This document shows positions 8,189 through 16,547 of a DNA stretch of 49,762 bases, piece by piece. The notes beneath the pieces are model-generated. The model was not told where the DNA came from, searched no databases, and saw only the letters and a list, made by a program, of their open reading frames with translations. The translations under genes and the position numbers were made by a program. The first letter of the stretch is position 1. Each line of letters opens with the position of its first letter. Source of the stretch: Falsochrobactrum ovis (GTDB lineage: Bacteria; Pseudomonadota; Alphaproteobacteria; Rhizobiales; Rhizobiaceae); NCBI RefSeq assembly GCF_003259955.1, contig NZ_QLMK01000015.1, positions 1 through 49,762 of the forward strand, written 5' to 3'.

Positions 8189-9250
8189 ATGGCCTTTCTT
8201 AATCTCGAGAACCTGAAAAAGAGCTTCGGCACCAATACCGTCGTTCATGATTTTAACCTTGCTGTCGAACAAGGCGAGTTCATATCCTTCTTGGGCCCGT
8301 CCGGATGCGGTAAAACTACTGTATTGCGTATGATCGCGGGCTTTGAAACCCCTGACAGCGGAGCTATCGAGCTTAACGGCAAGGACATCGTCAACCTCAA
8401 GCCAAATCAGCGAAGCATCGGCATGGTTTTTCAGGCCTATGCGCTGTTTCCGAATATGACCGTTGCCCAAAATGTTTCTTTCGGGCTTCGTGTTTCAGGA
8501 AAACGAAAGGCTGAAATTGATGCAACGGTCAGCGAAATGCTCAGCCTTATCCGGTTGGAACATTTGGCAGACCGCTTTCCGTATCAAATGTCGGGCGGGC
8601 AACAACAGCGGGTGGCTTTGGCCCGCGCGCTTGCGACCAAGCCGCAAGTCCTTTTGCTTGATGAGCCGCTCTCAGCGCTTGATGCCAAAATTCGCATTTC
8701 GCTGCGCCAAGAGATCCGCGCTATCCAGCAAAAGCTGGGAATTACTACGGTTTTCGTAACCCACGATCAGGAAGAGGCCCTATCAATTTCTGATCGCGTG
8801 GTGGTCATGCATGAAGGCCGGGCGGATCAGATTGGTACACCGTTCGATATTTACAACCGCCCAGCATCTCGTTTCGTCGCGTCTTTTGTTGGGACACTCA
8901 ATATGCTGGAAGCCACTGTTAGCGAACCGGCAGATAACAGTATTGAGCTTGACGGCAACAAGATCACTTTGCGCGATGATTTAACCCATCATGCTAAAGG
9001 TAAATCGCTTACTTTGGCGCTACGCCCAGAGGCTGTTAGTCTGGAAGCGCGCAAAAATCATGACACTTCGGTCAATGCTATCATTGAGGACGTCCATTTT
9101 CTTGGCTCGGTCATTCGTACCCGGGTGTCACTGGGAACAAACAGGTTATCATTTGACAGTTTCAACGACCCGACACAGCCACCACCCCAGCGGGGAGATG
9201 AGGTGACCATCCATTTTGCAGCACATGATTTGCTGGTGATCTCAGACTAA
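8189..9250 (+). CDS. ABC transporter ATP-binding protein (FbpC/PotA type)
   Basis: This is the cytoplasmic ATPase of the importer. The 353-residue product has Walker A (GPSGCGKT, 36-43), the signature SGGQQ (135-139), Walker B with catalytic Glu (VLLLDEP, 154-160) and switch His H192. A TOBE domain occupies about 270-350, which is typical of ATPases of the sugar, polyamine and iron class and often has a regulatory role. It is the last gene of the operon and is followed by a strong bidirectional terminator shared with gnd. Confidence 0.88.
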   Translation: MAFLNLENLKKSFGTNTVVHDFNLAVEQGEFISFLGPSGCGKTTVLRMIAGFETPDSGAIELNGKDIVNLKPNQRSIGMVFQAYALFPNMTVAQNVSFGLRVSGKRKAEIDATVSEMLSLIRLEHLADRFPYQMSGGQQQRVALARALATKPQVLLLDEPLSALDAKIRISLRQEIRAIQQKLGITTVFVTHDQEEALSISDRVVVMHEGRADQIGTPFDIYNRPASRFVASFVGTLNMLEATVSEPADNSIELDGNKITLRDDLTHHAKGKSLTLALRPEAVSLEARKNHDTSVNAIIEDVHFLGSVIRTRVSLGTNRLSFDSFNDPTQPPPQRGDEVTIHFAAHDLLVISD

Positions 9251-9251
9251 G

Positions 9252-9278
9252 AAAAAAGCCGCCAGATGGCGGCTTTTC
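9252..9278. terminator. Bidirectional intrinsic terminator between the ABC operon and gnd
   Basis: A perfect 10-bp stem (9254-9263 AAAAGCCGCC with 9268-9277 GGCGGCTTTT) encloses a 4-base loop. The stem ends in an A run on one side and a T run on the other, so it can end transcription from both converging units. Confidence 0.92.
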
Positions 9279-9288
9279 TACTGGAGGG

Positions 9289-10701
9289 TTAAGCGCCCCA
9301 CGGACCGTGAAAGTCGCCTTCCTTATCAACGCGCTTAAAGCCATGCGCGCCAAAGAAATCACGCTGTCCCTGAATGACATTTGCGGTTCCGAGCGACTGG
9401 GTAAAGCTGTCAAAATAGTTGAGCGCAGATGCCAAAGCAGGAACCGGCAGCCCAGCCATTGCGGCTTGAGCCACGATTTTGCGCAAGCTTTGCGACGCAA
9501 TCCGCATACGTTCGACAAAAGCCGGTACCAATAACAGGTTTTCGACTTCGCTGCCTTCAAAGGCTTGCGCAATATCATCGAGAAATTGCGAACGAATAAT
9601 GCAGCCCTCGCGCCAGATGCGCGCAGTGGTTGCCAGCGGAATATTCCATCCATGCTCCTTGGAAGCGCCAGCCATGACAGCAAATCCTTGAGCATAGGCT
9701 GCAATTTTACCCGCAAGAAGCCCCTGCTCCAATTCCACAAGGAAGCTTGCGCGATCAGCAATATTTAAGGTGCGTGGAGCGGGTTTATAAACCTCTTCGG
9801 CCGCCAGTCGCTCACGCTTAAGGGCAGAAATCGAGCGCGCTGCAACCGCAGCTTCAATAGCTGTTGCAGGCACGCCAAGCATTTGCGCTTCAATAGCTGA
9901 CCAGCGCCCGGTGCCCTTTTGACCCGCTTCATCAAGGATCACATCCACCATCGGCTTTCCGGTTTCAGGATCGGTGGCTTTGAGAACTTTAGCCGTAATT
10001 TCAATCAGATAGGAATTAAGCTGACCCGCATTCCATCCTTCAAAAATTTCGCCAATCTCTGCTGCACCAAGGCCCAGACCATCGCGCAAAACACCATAAA
10101 TTTCAGCGATCATCTGCATATCGGCATATTCGATGCCGTTATGGATCGTTTTAACAAAATGCCCAGCACCATCGGGACCAACCAATGCGCAGCAAGGTTC
10201 ACCATTATATTTCGCGGCTGCCGCCAGCAGGATCGGTGCAATCCGGTCATAAGCCTCTTGCGTCCCGCCCACCATCATTGATGGTCCATGGCGCGCACCT
10301 TCGGCCCCACCGGAAACACCCATGCCGACAAAGGTCGGATCATTCGGCCCCAAAGCCTTGAGGCGGCGCATCGTGTCGCGATAATCCGAATTACCGGCAT
10401 CGATCATGATGTCGCCCTTTTCAAGATAGGTCTTGAGGCGAGCTGTTTCCGCATCGACAGGCGCGCCAGCCTTGATGAGGAAAATAATCGGGCGCGGCGC
10501 ACGAATATTGGCGGCCAGCGCTTCAAATGTTGGGCAAGGAATAAGGCGGTCGGCGAGCGCACCAGCTTTTTCTATAAAAGCATTCAGAACAGGCTCATCC
10601 CGATCATAGACTGCTACCCTGTAGCCTTTCTCGGCTATGTTCAGCGCTAGGTTAGAACCCATCACGCCAAGTCCTACCATTCCGATATCTGCTTTTTCCA
10701 T
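9289..10701 (-). CDS. gnd: 6-phosphogluconate dehydrogenase (decarboxylating)
   Basis: Gnd converts 6-phosphogluconate and NADP+ to ribulose-5-phosphate, CO2 and NADPH in the oxidative pentose-phosphate pathway. The 470-residue product has the usual full length. The Rossmann motif GLGVMGSNLALN is at 10-21, the signature GVSGGAEGARHGPS at about 128-141, and the catalytic K184, N188 and E191 lie in KTIHNGIEYADMQ. The C-terminal all-helical domain and the tail RVDKEGDFHGPW are complete. It is convergent with the ABC operon across a shared terminator. eda, for the competing Entner-Doudoroff use of 6-phosphogluconate, lies about 8.4 kb away in the same window. Confidence 0.96.
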   Translation of the reverse strand: MEKADIGMVGLGVMGSNLALNIAEKGYRVAVYDRDEPVLNAFIEKAGALADRLIPCPTFEALAANIRAPRPIIFLIKAGAPVDAETARLKTYLEKGDIMIDAGNSDYRDTMRRLKALGPNDPTFVGMGVSGGAEGARHGPSMMVGGTQEAYDRIAPILLAAAAKYNGEPCCALVGPDGAGHFVKTIHNGIEYADMQMIAEIYGVLRDGLGLGAAEIGEIFEGWNAGQLNSYLIEITAKVLKATDPETGKPMVDVILDEAGQKGTGRWSAIEAQMLGVPATAIEAAVAARSISALKRERLAAEEVYKPAPRTLNIADRASFLVELEQGLLAGKIAAYAQGFAVMAGASKEHGWNIPLATTARIWREGCIIRSQFLDDIAQAFEGSEVENLLLVPAFVERMRIASQSLRKIVAQAAMAGLPVPALASALNYFDSFTQSLGTANVIQGQRDFFGAHGFKRVDKEGDFHGPWGA

Positions 10702-11045
10702 TTTTTGACCTGCCTGCTAAACTGAAGAGGTGAAGCCACTAAGCAGCGTTAGAGCCGCGTAACCTCGCACCTGTGAATGCTGATCTAGGACAGTTAGAGC
10801 AGTTTTAACAGGACGTCATCGTGAAATTCACGTGATTTGCGCGATTGTTGGCCTATTCGATCCGGTTTTACGGGCTAAATAGCTTTATCAACCGAAAATC
10901 CATCAAGGAAACCTTTCCGCCAATAACCTCAGCGCGGCGCAGCTTGTCCATGATTTACGGTGCGCTTTTCGCGGATGCACAGCCGAGCATCGCCCGGCAT
11001 TTACGCGCCGGGCGGCTCTAGACACTGACCGATGCCATCGGTCGA
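10702..11045. other. Gap between the decarboxylase and gnd, with two hairpins
   Basis: This 344-bp gap carries the gnd promoter at its low-coordinate end. I see no real gene, only a 27-codon minus-strand frame without a supporting SD. Two hairpins follow the decarboxylase stop: 11027-11033/11037-11043 (GACCGAT/ATCGGTC, 3-base loop) and 10991-10998/11007-11014 (CGCCCGGC/GCCGGGCG). Neither is followed by a T run on the minus strand, so either may only act as weak terminators or 3'-end protectors. Confidence 0.5.
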
Positions 11046-12185
11046 TTAGATCACGTAGGATTGGAGCGGCTCAAAACCGTTAAATGCCACTGCAGAATAG
11101 GTGGTGGTATAGGCGCCGGTACCTTTTATCAGCACTTCATCGCCAATAGTCAGCGAAACCGGCAGCGGGTAAGGCGTCTTTTCATAAAGAACATCCGCAC
11201 TATCGCAGGTTGGGCCCGCCAATACGCAAGGCTCTGTTTCGCTTCCGTCGTGCGGAGTGACAATCTGATAGCGAATAGCCTCGTCCATCGTTTCAGCGAG
11301 TCCGCCGAATTTGCCGATATCGAGATAAACCCAGCGCACATTATCATTATTCGCTTTGCGTGAGATAAGAACCACTTCGGTCTTGATCACACCCGCATTG
11401 CCCACCATGCCGCGGCCCGGCTCTATAATAGTTTCCGGAATACGGTTGCCAAAATGCTTGGACAGAGCATCGAAAATCGCCATCCCATAGATTTGAGCGG
11501 TGGGCACATCTTTGAGATAGCGGGTCGGGAAACCGCCACCCATATTGACCATGCGCAACATGATGCCTTCATCCGCAAGCGTGCGGAATACCGACGCTGC
11601 ATCCGCCAAAGCGCGATCCCATGCGGTTAGATCGGTCTGCTGTGAACCCACATGAAAGGATACACCATAAGCGTCGAGGCCGCATATTTTCGCATGACGC
11701 AAAACGTCAGTCGCCATTGCTGGCACGCAGCCAAATTTGCGCGACAATGGCCATTCTGCACCTTCGCCATCGGTCAATACACGGCAGAACACCCGGCTGC
11801 CGGGCGCTGCACGAGCAATTTTTTCGACTTCTTCCACGCAATCAACCGCATAAAGGCGAATGCCTAATTCGAAGGCGCGGGCAATATCACGCTCTTTTTT
11901 AATCGTATTGCCATATGAAATACGATCAGGCGTTGCGCCTGCATCAAGCGCCATTTCGATTTCAGCCACCGAGGCCGTGTCGAAACAAGAGCCGAGCGAA
12001 GCAAGCAGCTGCAGGATTTCTGGCGCAGGATTAGCCTTCACCGCATAAAAAATGCGCGAATATGGCAATGCCTTTTCGAAATTTTGGAAATTTTCGCGGA
12101 TAACGTCAGTATCGACAATCAAGCAAGGTCCATCGGGACGACGGGTGTTCAGAAAATCCAGAATGCGTTGTGTTGCCATGGTCAT
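11046..12185 (-). CDS. Ornithine/lysine decarboxylase, PLP-dependent, alanine-racemase fold
   Basis: The enzyme decarboxylates ornithine (and possibly lysine) to make putrescine (cadaverine), the first step of polyamine synthesis. The 379-residue product is a fold-type III group IV decarboxylase. The PLP lysine is K50 in YAVKANP, HVGSQ is at 179-183, GGGFP at 217-221, the phosphate-binding EPGR at 256-259, and the substrate-side Cys in CDSAD is C328. This fits the eukaryote-like ODC family of alphaproteobacteria and not the large E. coli SpeC/SpeF type. It has an approximately 400-base structured leader of the speF type and a divergent LysR gene, both likely regulators. Substrate preference between ornithine and lysine cannot be read from the sequence. 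Confidence 0.9.
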   Translation of the reverse strand: MTMATQRILDFLNTRRPDGPCLIVDTDVIRENFQNFEKALPYSRIFYAVKANPAPEILQLLASLGSCFDTASVAEIEMALDAGATPDRISYGNTIKKERDIARAFELGIRLYAVDCVEEVEKIARAAPGSRVFCRVLTDGEGAEWPLSRKFGCVPAMATDVLRHAKICGLDAYGVSFHVGSQQTDLTAWDRALADAASVFRTLADEGIMLRMVNMGGGFPTRYLKDVPTAQIYGMAIFDALSKHFGNRIPETIIEPGRGMVGNAGVIKTEVVLISRKANNDNVRWVYLDIGKFGGLAETMDEAIRYQIVTPHDGSETEPCVLAGPTCDSADVLYEKTPYPLPVSLTIGDEVLIKGTGAYTTTYSAVAFNGFEPLQSYVI

Positions 12186-12600
12186 TCTCCCAAACGACTT
12201 ATATGCCGTTTCAACGGGGACAAAGTGTGCATGAGGGCGACCGCTGTGACGCCAGCCTTTGGAGGTGCTGACTTCACACGAAAGCTCATGCGGTGGTGAA
12301 ACAACGCGATCACCGCGTCATTCCGCTTTGTCTGCCTTGGCTTGGAATTGGGAGAACCGCATCCGCACTGCCGGCAATGAAGGTGTGCCTCTTCAGTAAT
12401 CCCGGCTTTTGGACAGCCGGAAGACACCAGAAAGGCCCGCACCGTCGTTGCTTCAAGATGTCCTCGATCTGCCGGTTGGCCATCAGATCGACTGGAACGG
12501 TTAGGTCCAGGTACCGTACCGAATTCCTCACCATTCGAGGATCGGCGGACACCCACAGGCACGTGCGACTTTGGGCAAAATGCCATATAGTCGCAAACCC
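12186..12600 (-). ncRNA. Candidate alphaproteobacterial speF leader RNA
   Basis: A long conserved RNA element named speF is known upstream of ornithine decarboxylase genes in alphaproteobacteria. This decarboxylase has a 705-bp upstream gap whose proximal ~400 bases are GC-rich and full of pairing: 12382-12428 forms a long imperfect hairpin (GGTGT with ACACC, then CTTC with GAAG, then CCGGCT at 12402-12407 with AGCCGG at 12415-12420), and GCGGTG at 12290-12295 pairs with CACCGC at 12311-12316. A 134-codon frame runs through it on the minus strand but has no domain pattern and is probably incidental. The identity is inferred from position, length and structure; I could not align it to the Rfam model. 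The 5' end is approximate. Confidence 0.6.
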
Positions 12601-12890
12601 ATTATGATTCAATGATAATTTTCCGTAAATGAGAATTAATTTTGAGCACTTCTTTGCCTGCACGCACCCATCCACTGTTCAGTAAAACTGAAACAATGTC
12701 TGTCCAATCAGCAATTACCCGTATAAACTGACAGGCAATGTGCGAAAATGATAAACAACGGAGTTGAAAATCGCGTCAATGTGCATCGGGCTCTTTTAAA
12801 ATCGATGCTTCTCAGCCGAAATTGCTCCGACTATGAAACTGCGAGCCTTACGAAACATTTGTAACGACCAGCCAATCATCAGGATAAAAT
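12601..12890. promoter_or_regulatory. AT-rich promoter region between the decarboxylase leader and lysR
   Basis: No gene is seen. The region must carry the promoters of the decarboxylase leader (minus strand) and of the LysR gene (plus strand). An inverted repeat TTCAGT-AAA-ACTGAA lies at 12678-12692. LysR-type regulators usually bind such dyads in the gap between themselves and a divergent target. Confidence 0.45.
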
Positions 12891-13790
12891 ATGGACACTC
12901 TTACCCGCATGCGCGCTTTCATAGAGGTGGTTGATGCAGAAGGCTTTTCAGCTGCGGCACGCAAAATTGGTCGTTCGAAAGCATTGCTTTCAAAATATGT
13001 GCGTGAGCTGGAGGATGATCTGGGAGTACGGCTTCTGAACCGAACAACCCGGCAGTTTTCGCTTACCGAAGCCGGGCACACCTATTATCACCGGGCCATC
13101 GAAATTATTCGAGACATTGATGCCTTACAGGATGCTGTGAGCGAAACCAGTGCCAATGCGCGCGGACGTGTCAAACTTTCAGCACCCCGCACTTTTGCAG
13201 ATGCAGCAATCGGAAAATCCTTGGTGGATTTTTGTCTCGCACATCCGGAAATCGTTCTAGAAGTCCATCTTGATGATCGCTTTGTCGATCTCGTCGAGGA
13301 AGGTTTCGATCTGGCCATTCGCATTACTCGCCTTCAAGATTCCTCTCTGATTGCAAAGCGCTTGGCGCCTTTCCACGTGGTGCTTTGCGGCGCACCTTCG
13401 CTGATTGAGCGTGTCGGAATGCCCGAGCGCCCGGAGGATTTGATTGAAAAACCCTGTATAGTCGATACCAATTCGCGTTCGCGCAATAATTGGCACTTTC
13501 GTAATAGCGACGGGTCTCTGATGACGGTAAATGTTCGGGGTTCGATGGAAATTAACAGTCCTGTAGCCACCAAACATGCGGCAATTGCTGGTTTGGGCTT
13601 TTGCTCTCTTCCCGGTTTCATTGCCGATGAAGAAATCGAAAAGGGCAGTTTAGTGCCTTGTCTAGACGAATTCACCATCAAAGATGGCGGCATTTACGTG
13701 GTTTACCCCCATCGGCGATATTTGCCAGCGAAAACCCGGGCGGTGGTCGATTTTCTTGCCAAATGGTTTAAAGACCGAGCGAACGGGTAA
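12891..13790 (+). CDS. LysR-family transcriptional regulator
   Basis: The 299-residue product has an N-terminal winged helix (about 1-60, with the family pattern GFSAAARKIGRSKALLSKYVRELEDDLGVRLLNRTTR) and a C-terminal periplasmic-binding-fold effector domain (about 90-295). It resembles the CrgA/DsdC-like single-effector group common in alphaproteobacteria. It is divergent from the decarboxylase across 705 bp, so control of polyamine synthesis is a reasonable guess, but the effector is unknown. A plausible operator dyad lies at 12678-12692. Confidence 0.88.
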   Translation: MDTLTRMRAFIEVVDAEGFSAAARKIGRSKALLSKYVRELEDDLGVRLLNRTTRQFSLTEAGHTYYHRAIEIIRDIDALQDAVSETSANARGRVKLSAPRTFADAAIGKSLVDFCLAHPEIVLEVHLDDRFVDLVEEGFDLAIRITRLQDSSLIAKRLAPFHVVLCGAPSLIERVGMPERPEDLIEKPCIVDTNSRSRNNWHFRNSDGSLMTVNVRGSMEINSPVATKHAAIAGLGFCSLPGFIADEEIEKGSLVPCLDEFTIKDGGIYVVYPHRRYLPAKTRAVVDFLAKWFKDRANG

Positions 13791-13832
13791 ATTGCCGCGT
13801 ATACCAATTTCACCCTCTGTATTTTTACGATT

Positions 13833-14042
13833 TTAATCGCGCTTTCTTTGATTCAATGCTCGCAGCCAGAACACTGCAAAAAAGCTTAGAACAAATATGA
13901 TCGGAAAAATGACAGCGAGTATCTGGGAATATTCACCAAGTGCCAGCATAATCATCGGCACGAAATAAGCGAGAGTGCCAAAGCCAAGCAAAATAAGGAT
14001 CGCTGCAAGAGCGGGACTTTTGTTGTTGGTTTTATCGGCCAC
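13833..14042 (-). CDS. Small two-helix membrane protein, unknown function
   Basis: I do not recognise this gene. The product is about 69 residues: a short polar head (VADKTNNKSP), two hydrophobic segments (about 11-30 and 40-60) and a basic tail (RALNQRKRD). I place the start at GTG 14042 because GGGGAG lies about 10 bases upstream and because this gives an 11-bp overlap with the acetyltransferase stop, typical of coupled genes. An ATG at 14105 in the same frame would add 21 residues but overlap the acetyltransferase by 74 bp. It probably forms a two-gene unit with the acetyltransferase. Confidence 0.6.
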   Translation of the reverse strand: MADKTNNKSPALAAILILLGFGTLAYFVPMIMLALGEYSQILAVIFPIIFVLSFFAVFWLRALNQRKRD

Positions 14043-14712
14043 GATGTCTGAACTCCCCAAGCCGTCGAATTTGCTGTCCGTTTTCATCGAAATTTTCAGG
14101 CGCAAGCCATACCTGATAATTCTGTTTTAGATCCGGCCATTCACTATCGATAATCGAGAACCATGCCGTATCGCGGTTCTGACCTTTGACCACCATATGA
14201 TGCCTAAACACGCCTTCAAAGCGAAATCCAAAACGTTCGGCAGCGCGCTTGGACGGACCATTTTCATTATGGCATTTCCATTCGTAACGCCGATAGCCCA
14301 ATTCATCAAAAACATATTGCATGAACAAAAATTGCGCTTCAGTAGCGGCAGGCTTTCGCGAAATTGGCGGGCCCCAATAGATGCTGCCAATCTCGATTAC
14401 TCCATGCAGAGGCTCAACCCGCATCAGCGCCTGCCGTCCGGCAACCTTGCCACTGTCTTTGTCAATGACAGCAAAAAAGAGCGGATCATCGCTTGCTTCT
14501 GCTTTCTCAAGCCAAGGCTGCATATCAGCACGGATTTTTGGCGGATATTCAAAGAGCCATTTGAACCGCTCATCGGCGTCTGATACCGAAGAAACTTCAA
14601 AAAGTTCGTCACCGTGCCGCGCTATATTGAGCGGCTCAAGCCGCACATAGCGCCCGTCAAGAATTTTACGTTCTGGTCGTTTGCGCGGTGACCATTGGCT
14701 CAAATCACGCAT
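14032..14712 (-). CDS. GNAT acetyltransferase, RimJ/RimL type
   Basis: This is an acetyl-CoA-dependent N-acetyltransferase of the acetyltransf_3 group, which includes ribosomal-protein and small-molecule acetylases. The 226-residue product carries the family pattern: an early LDGRYVRLEPLN strand, IEIGSIYWGPP, then the acetyl-CoA region ending in FDELGYRRYEWKCHNENGPSKRAAERFGFRFEGVFR, and a late W/D-rich tail. I chose ATG 14712 because GGAGGAG lies 5-9 bases upstream; an ATG at 14754 has no SD. Its target is unknown. The gene overlaps the small membrane protein gene downstream. Confidence 0.85.
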   Translation of the reverse strand: MRDLSQWSPRKRPERKILDGRYVRLEPLNIARHGDELFEVSSVSDADERFKWLFEYPPKIRADMQPWLEKAEASDDPLFFAVIDKDSGKVAGRQALMRVEPLHGVIEIGSIYWGPPISRKPAATEAQFLFMQYVFDELGYRRYEWKCHNENGPSKRAAERFGFRFEGVFRHHMVVKGQNRDTAWFSIIDSEWPDLKQNYQVWLAPENFDENGQQIRRLGEFRHRGR

Positions 14713-14787
14713 CCCTTCTCCTCCGCCCTTGTCCTCCGCCGCGAAGATGAGCATAAAAGCCTATCCGCGAAAACCAGAATCTTCGTT

Positions 14788-15864
14788 TCAGCCATGACGC
14801 ATCGACGCACGGTCAATCGACACCGCTTTGACAAGAGCAAAGACTTGTTCACCTTCGCGAAGCTGAAGTTCATCGACGGATCGGCAAGTCAGCCGGGCAT
14901 AAAGCTGCTTTTGCTGAAATTTAAGTTTTAGCAGAGCGTCTGCGCCGTCACTTTTCTCAATAGCAATGATCGTTACTGGCAAAACATTCCGGATACTAAT
15001 CTGATCGGGGAGGACACAGGCGATAGAGACATCGCGAGAGCGTATACGAAGCCTAACCAACATATTTTCATGCAGATCTTGGTCGCTTAGTTGAAAAATC
15101 GCTCCCCCAAGATCAACCTCGGCCAAATGATATTGGGGATCGCGAGAAAGAACCCTGCCCTCAAAAAGCACGCTCATTTCATCATCCTCACCAAGCAAGG
15201 TGAAAAGATCAACTGTCTTTCCGCTGGCCTCTATCACTCCATTCTTGAGCAAAACGAGCTTATCTGCCAGACGTGCCACTTCATCCACTTCATGGCTGAC
15301 ATAGAGGATCGGTAGCCCGCTTTCATCGCGAAGCCGTTCGATAAAGGGCAAAATTTCTTGGCGTCTGGCGTGGTCTAACGATGATAATGGCTCGTCCAGC
15401 AACAAAAGCGATGGATCAGACAGCAAAGCACGACCAATGGCCACGCGCTGTCGCTCCCCGCCGGACAGCGTATCTGGTCGCCGGTTTAGCAAATGCCGGA
15501 TGCCGAGCATCTCTATAACTTCGTCAAGATCTCGCTGTGCGGATCGCCGACCAGCCCAGCGGGCATAGGTTAAATTGCGCAGCACGGACATATAGGGAAA
15601 TAGCCGGGAATCTTGAAAAACATACCCTATCCGTCGCTGTTCGGGCGGCAGGTTGATCCGGCGTTCAGAATCAAACCACGTTATATTGCCAATCGTTATG
15701 CGCCCATGCGTTGGACGTTGCGTCCCGGCAATCATTTTAAGCAAAGTGGTTTTACCCGCGCCGGACGGGCCGAAAATTGCAGTTACGCCAGCATCTGCCT
15801 CAAAAGTTGCGTTAAGCGCAAAATCGCCGTTTGAACCGGTAATCGCAACTGCAAGACAGCTCAT
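14788..15864 (-). CDS. modC: Molybdate ABC transporter, ATP-binding protein ModC
   Basis: This is the ATPase of the molybdate importer. The 358-residue product has Walker A (GPSGAGKT, 32-39), signature LSGGE (133-137), Walker B (LLLLDEP, 153-159) and the switch His in YVSHEVDE. A C-terminal Mop/TOBE oxyanion-binding domain occupies about 290-355, which is characteristic of ModC. The frame is open further upstream, but ATG 15864 is the right start: it makes a 4-bp ATGA overlap with modB and the upstream residues are modB read in another frame. No modE gene is present. Confidence 0.95.
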   Translation of the reverse strand: MSCLAVAITGSNGDFALNATFEADAGVTAIFGPSGAGKTTLLKMIAGTQRPTHGRITIGNITWFDSERRINLPPEQRRIGYVFQDSRLFPYMSVLRNLTYARWAGRRSAQRDLDEVIEMLGIRHLLNRRPDTLSGGERQRVAIGRALLSDPSLLLLDEPLSSLDHARRQEILPFIERLRDESGLPILYVSHEVDEVARLADKLVLLKNGVIEASGKTVDLFTLLGEDDEMSVLFEGRVLSRDPQYHLAEVDLGGAIFQLSDQDLHENMLVRLRIRSRDVSIACVLPDQISIRNVLPVTIIAIEKSDGADALLKLKFQQKQLYARLTCRSVDELQLREGEQVFALVKAVSIDRASMRHG

Positions 15865-16547
15865 CGCGCAACCCTTGAAAGCTTGCGCTGAAACCATTCT
15901 GAAAGCACCACCGCAATAATCGATATGCTGACAGAGATAAATATCAGGCGTAACGCGATATTGTCGCCAGAAGGGGTTTGCAACAAGGAATAAACCGCCA
16001 ATGAAAGGGTTTGCGTTTCGCCTGGAATATTGGATACGAAGGTAATTGTCGCTCCGAATTCGCCCAGCGCTTTGGCAAATCCCAATATGGCTCCTGCCAA
16101 AATTCCCGGCAACAAAGCCGGAAGAATGACTGTGCAAAAAACGACGATTCGGTTGGCGCCAAGCGTTCTTGCCGCCTCTTCCAGCCCCCTATCAAGCCCC
16201 TCTATCGAAAGGCGCATTGGTCGTACCAGCAAAGGAAATGCCATTACACCTGCGGCAAGTGCAGCGCCCGTCCAGCGAAAAGCAAACGAAATACTCAGCC
16301 ATTCCTGCAAAACCGAACCCAATGCGCCACGAGTTCCAAACAACACCAGCAGGAAATAGCCGGTAACCACCGGCGGCAATACCAAAGGCATGGTAACCAC
16401 TGCCTGAAGAAGCGATTTTCCAAAAAAATCATACCGTGCCAGCACCCAGGCCACAGCAAAGGCCAATGGCAGGGCGATGATGATTGCTGCACCAGCAATG
16501 CGAAGCGATAAGAGCACAATTGGCCAGACGCCAGCATCCAACATCAC
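15861..16547 (-). CDS. modB: Molybdate ABC transporter, permease ModB
   Basis: This is the inner-membrane channel of the molybdate importer. The 228-residue product has five to six predicted helices and the EAA loop around 120-150 (LEEAARTLGANRIVVFCTVILPALLPG), followed by GAILGFAKALGEFGATITF, a ModB/CysT-type signature. It overlaps modA (upstream) and modC (downstream) by 4 bp each, so the three genes form one tight operon. The product is of normal family length. Confidence 0.95.
   Translation of the reverse strand: MMLDAGVWPIVLLSLRIAGAAIIIALPLAFAVAWVLARYDFFGKSLLQAVVTMPLVLPPVVTGYFLLVLFGTRGALGSVLQEWLSISFAFRWTGAALAAGVMAFPLLVRPMRLSIEGLDRGLEEAARTLGANRIVVFCTVILPALLPGILAGAILGFAKALGEFGATITFVSNIPGETQTLSLAVYSLLQTPSGDNIALRLIFISVSISIIAVVLSEWFQRKLSRVAR

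Noticed and set aside
9307-10650. Several plus-strand frames of 70-120 codons opposite gnd
   Set aside because: They are antisense shadows of a well-conserved gene.
12182-12586. 134-codon minus-strand frame in the decarboxylase leader
   Set aside because: It overlaps the decarboxylase start, has no recognisable domain and lies in a structured RNA region, so it is more likely incidental. It is noted in the leader entry.
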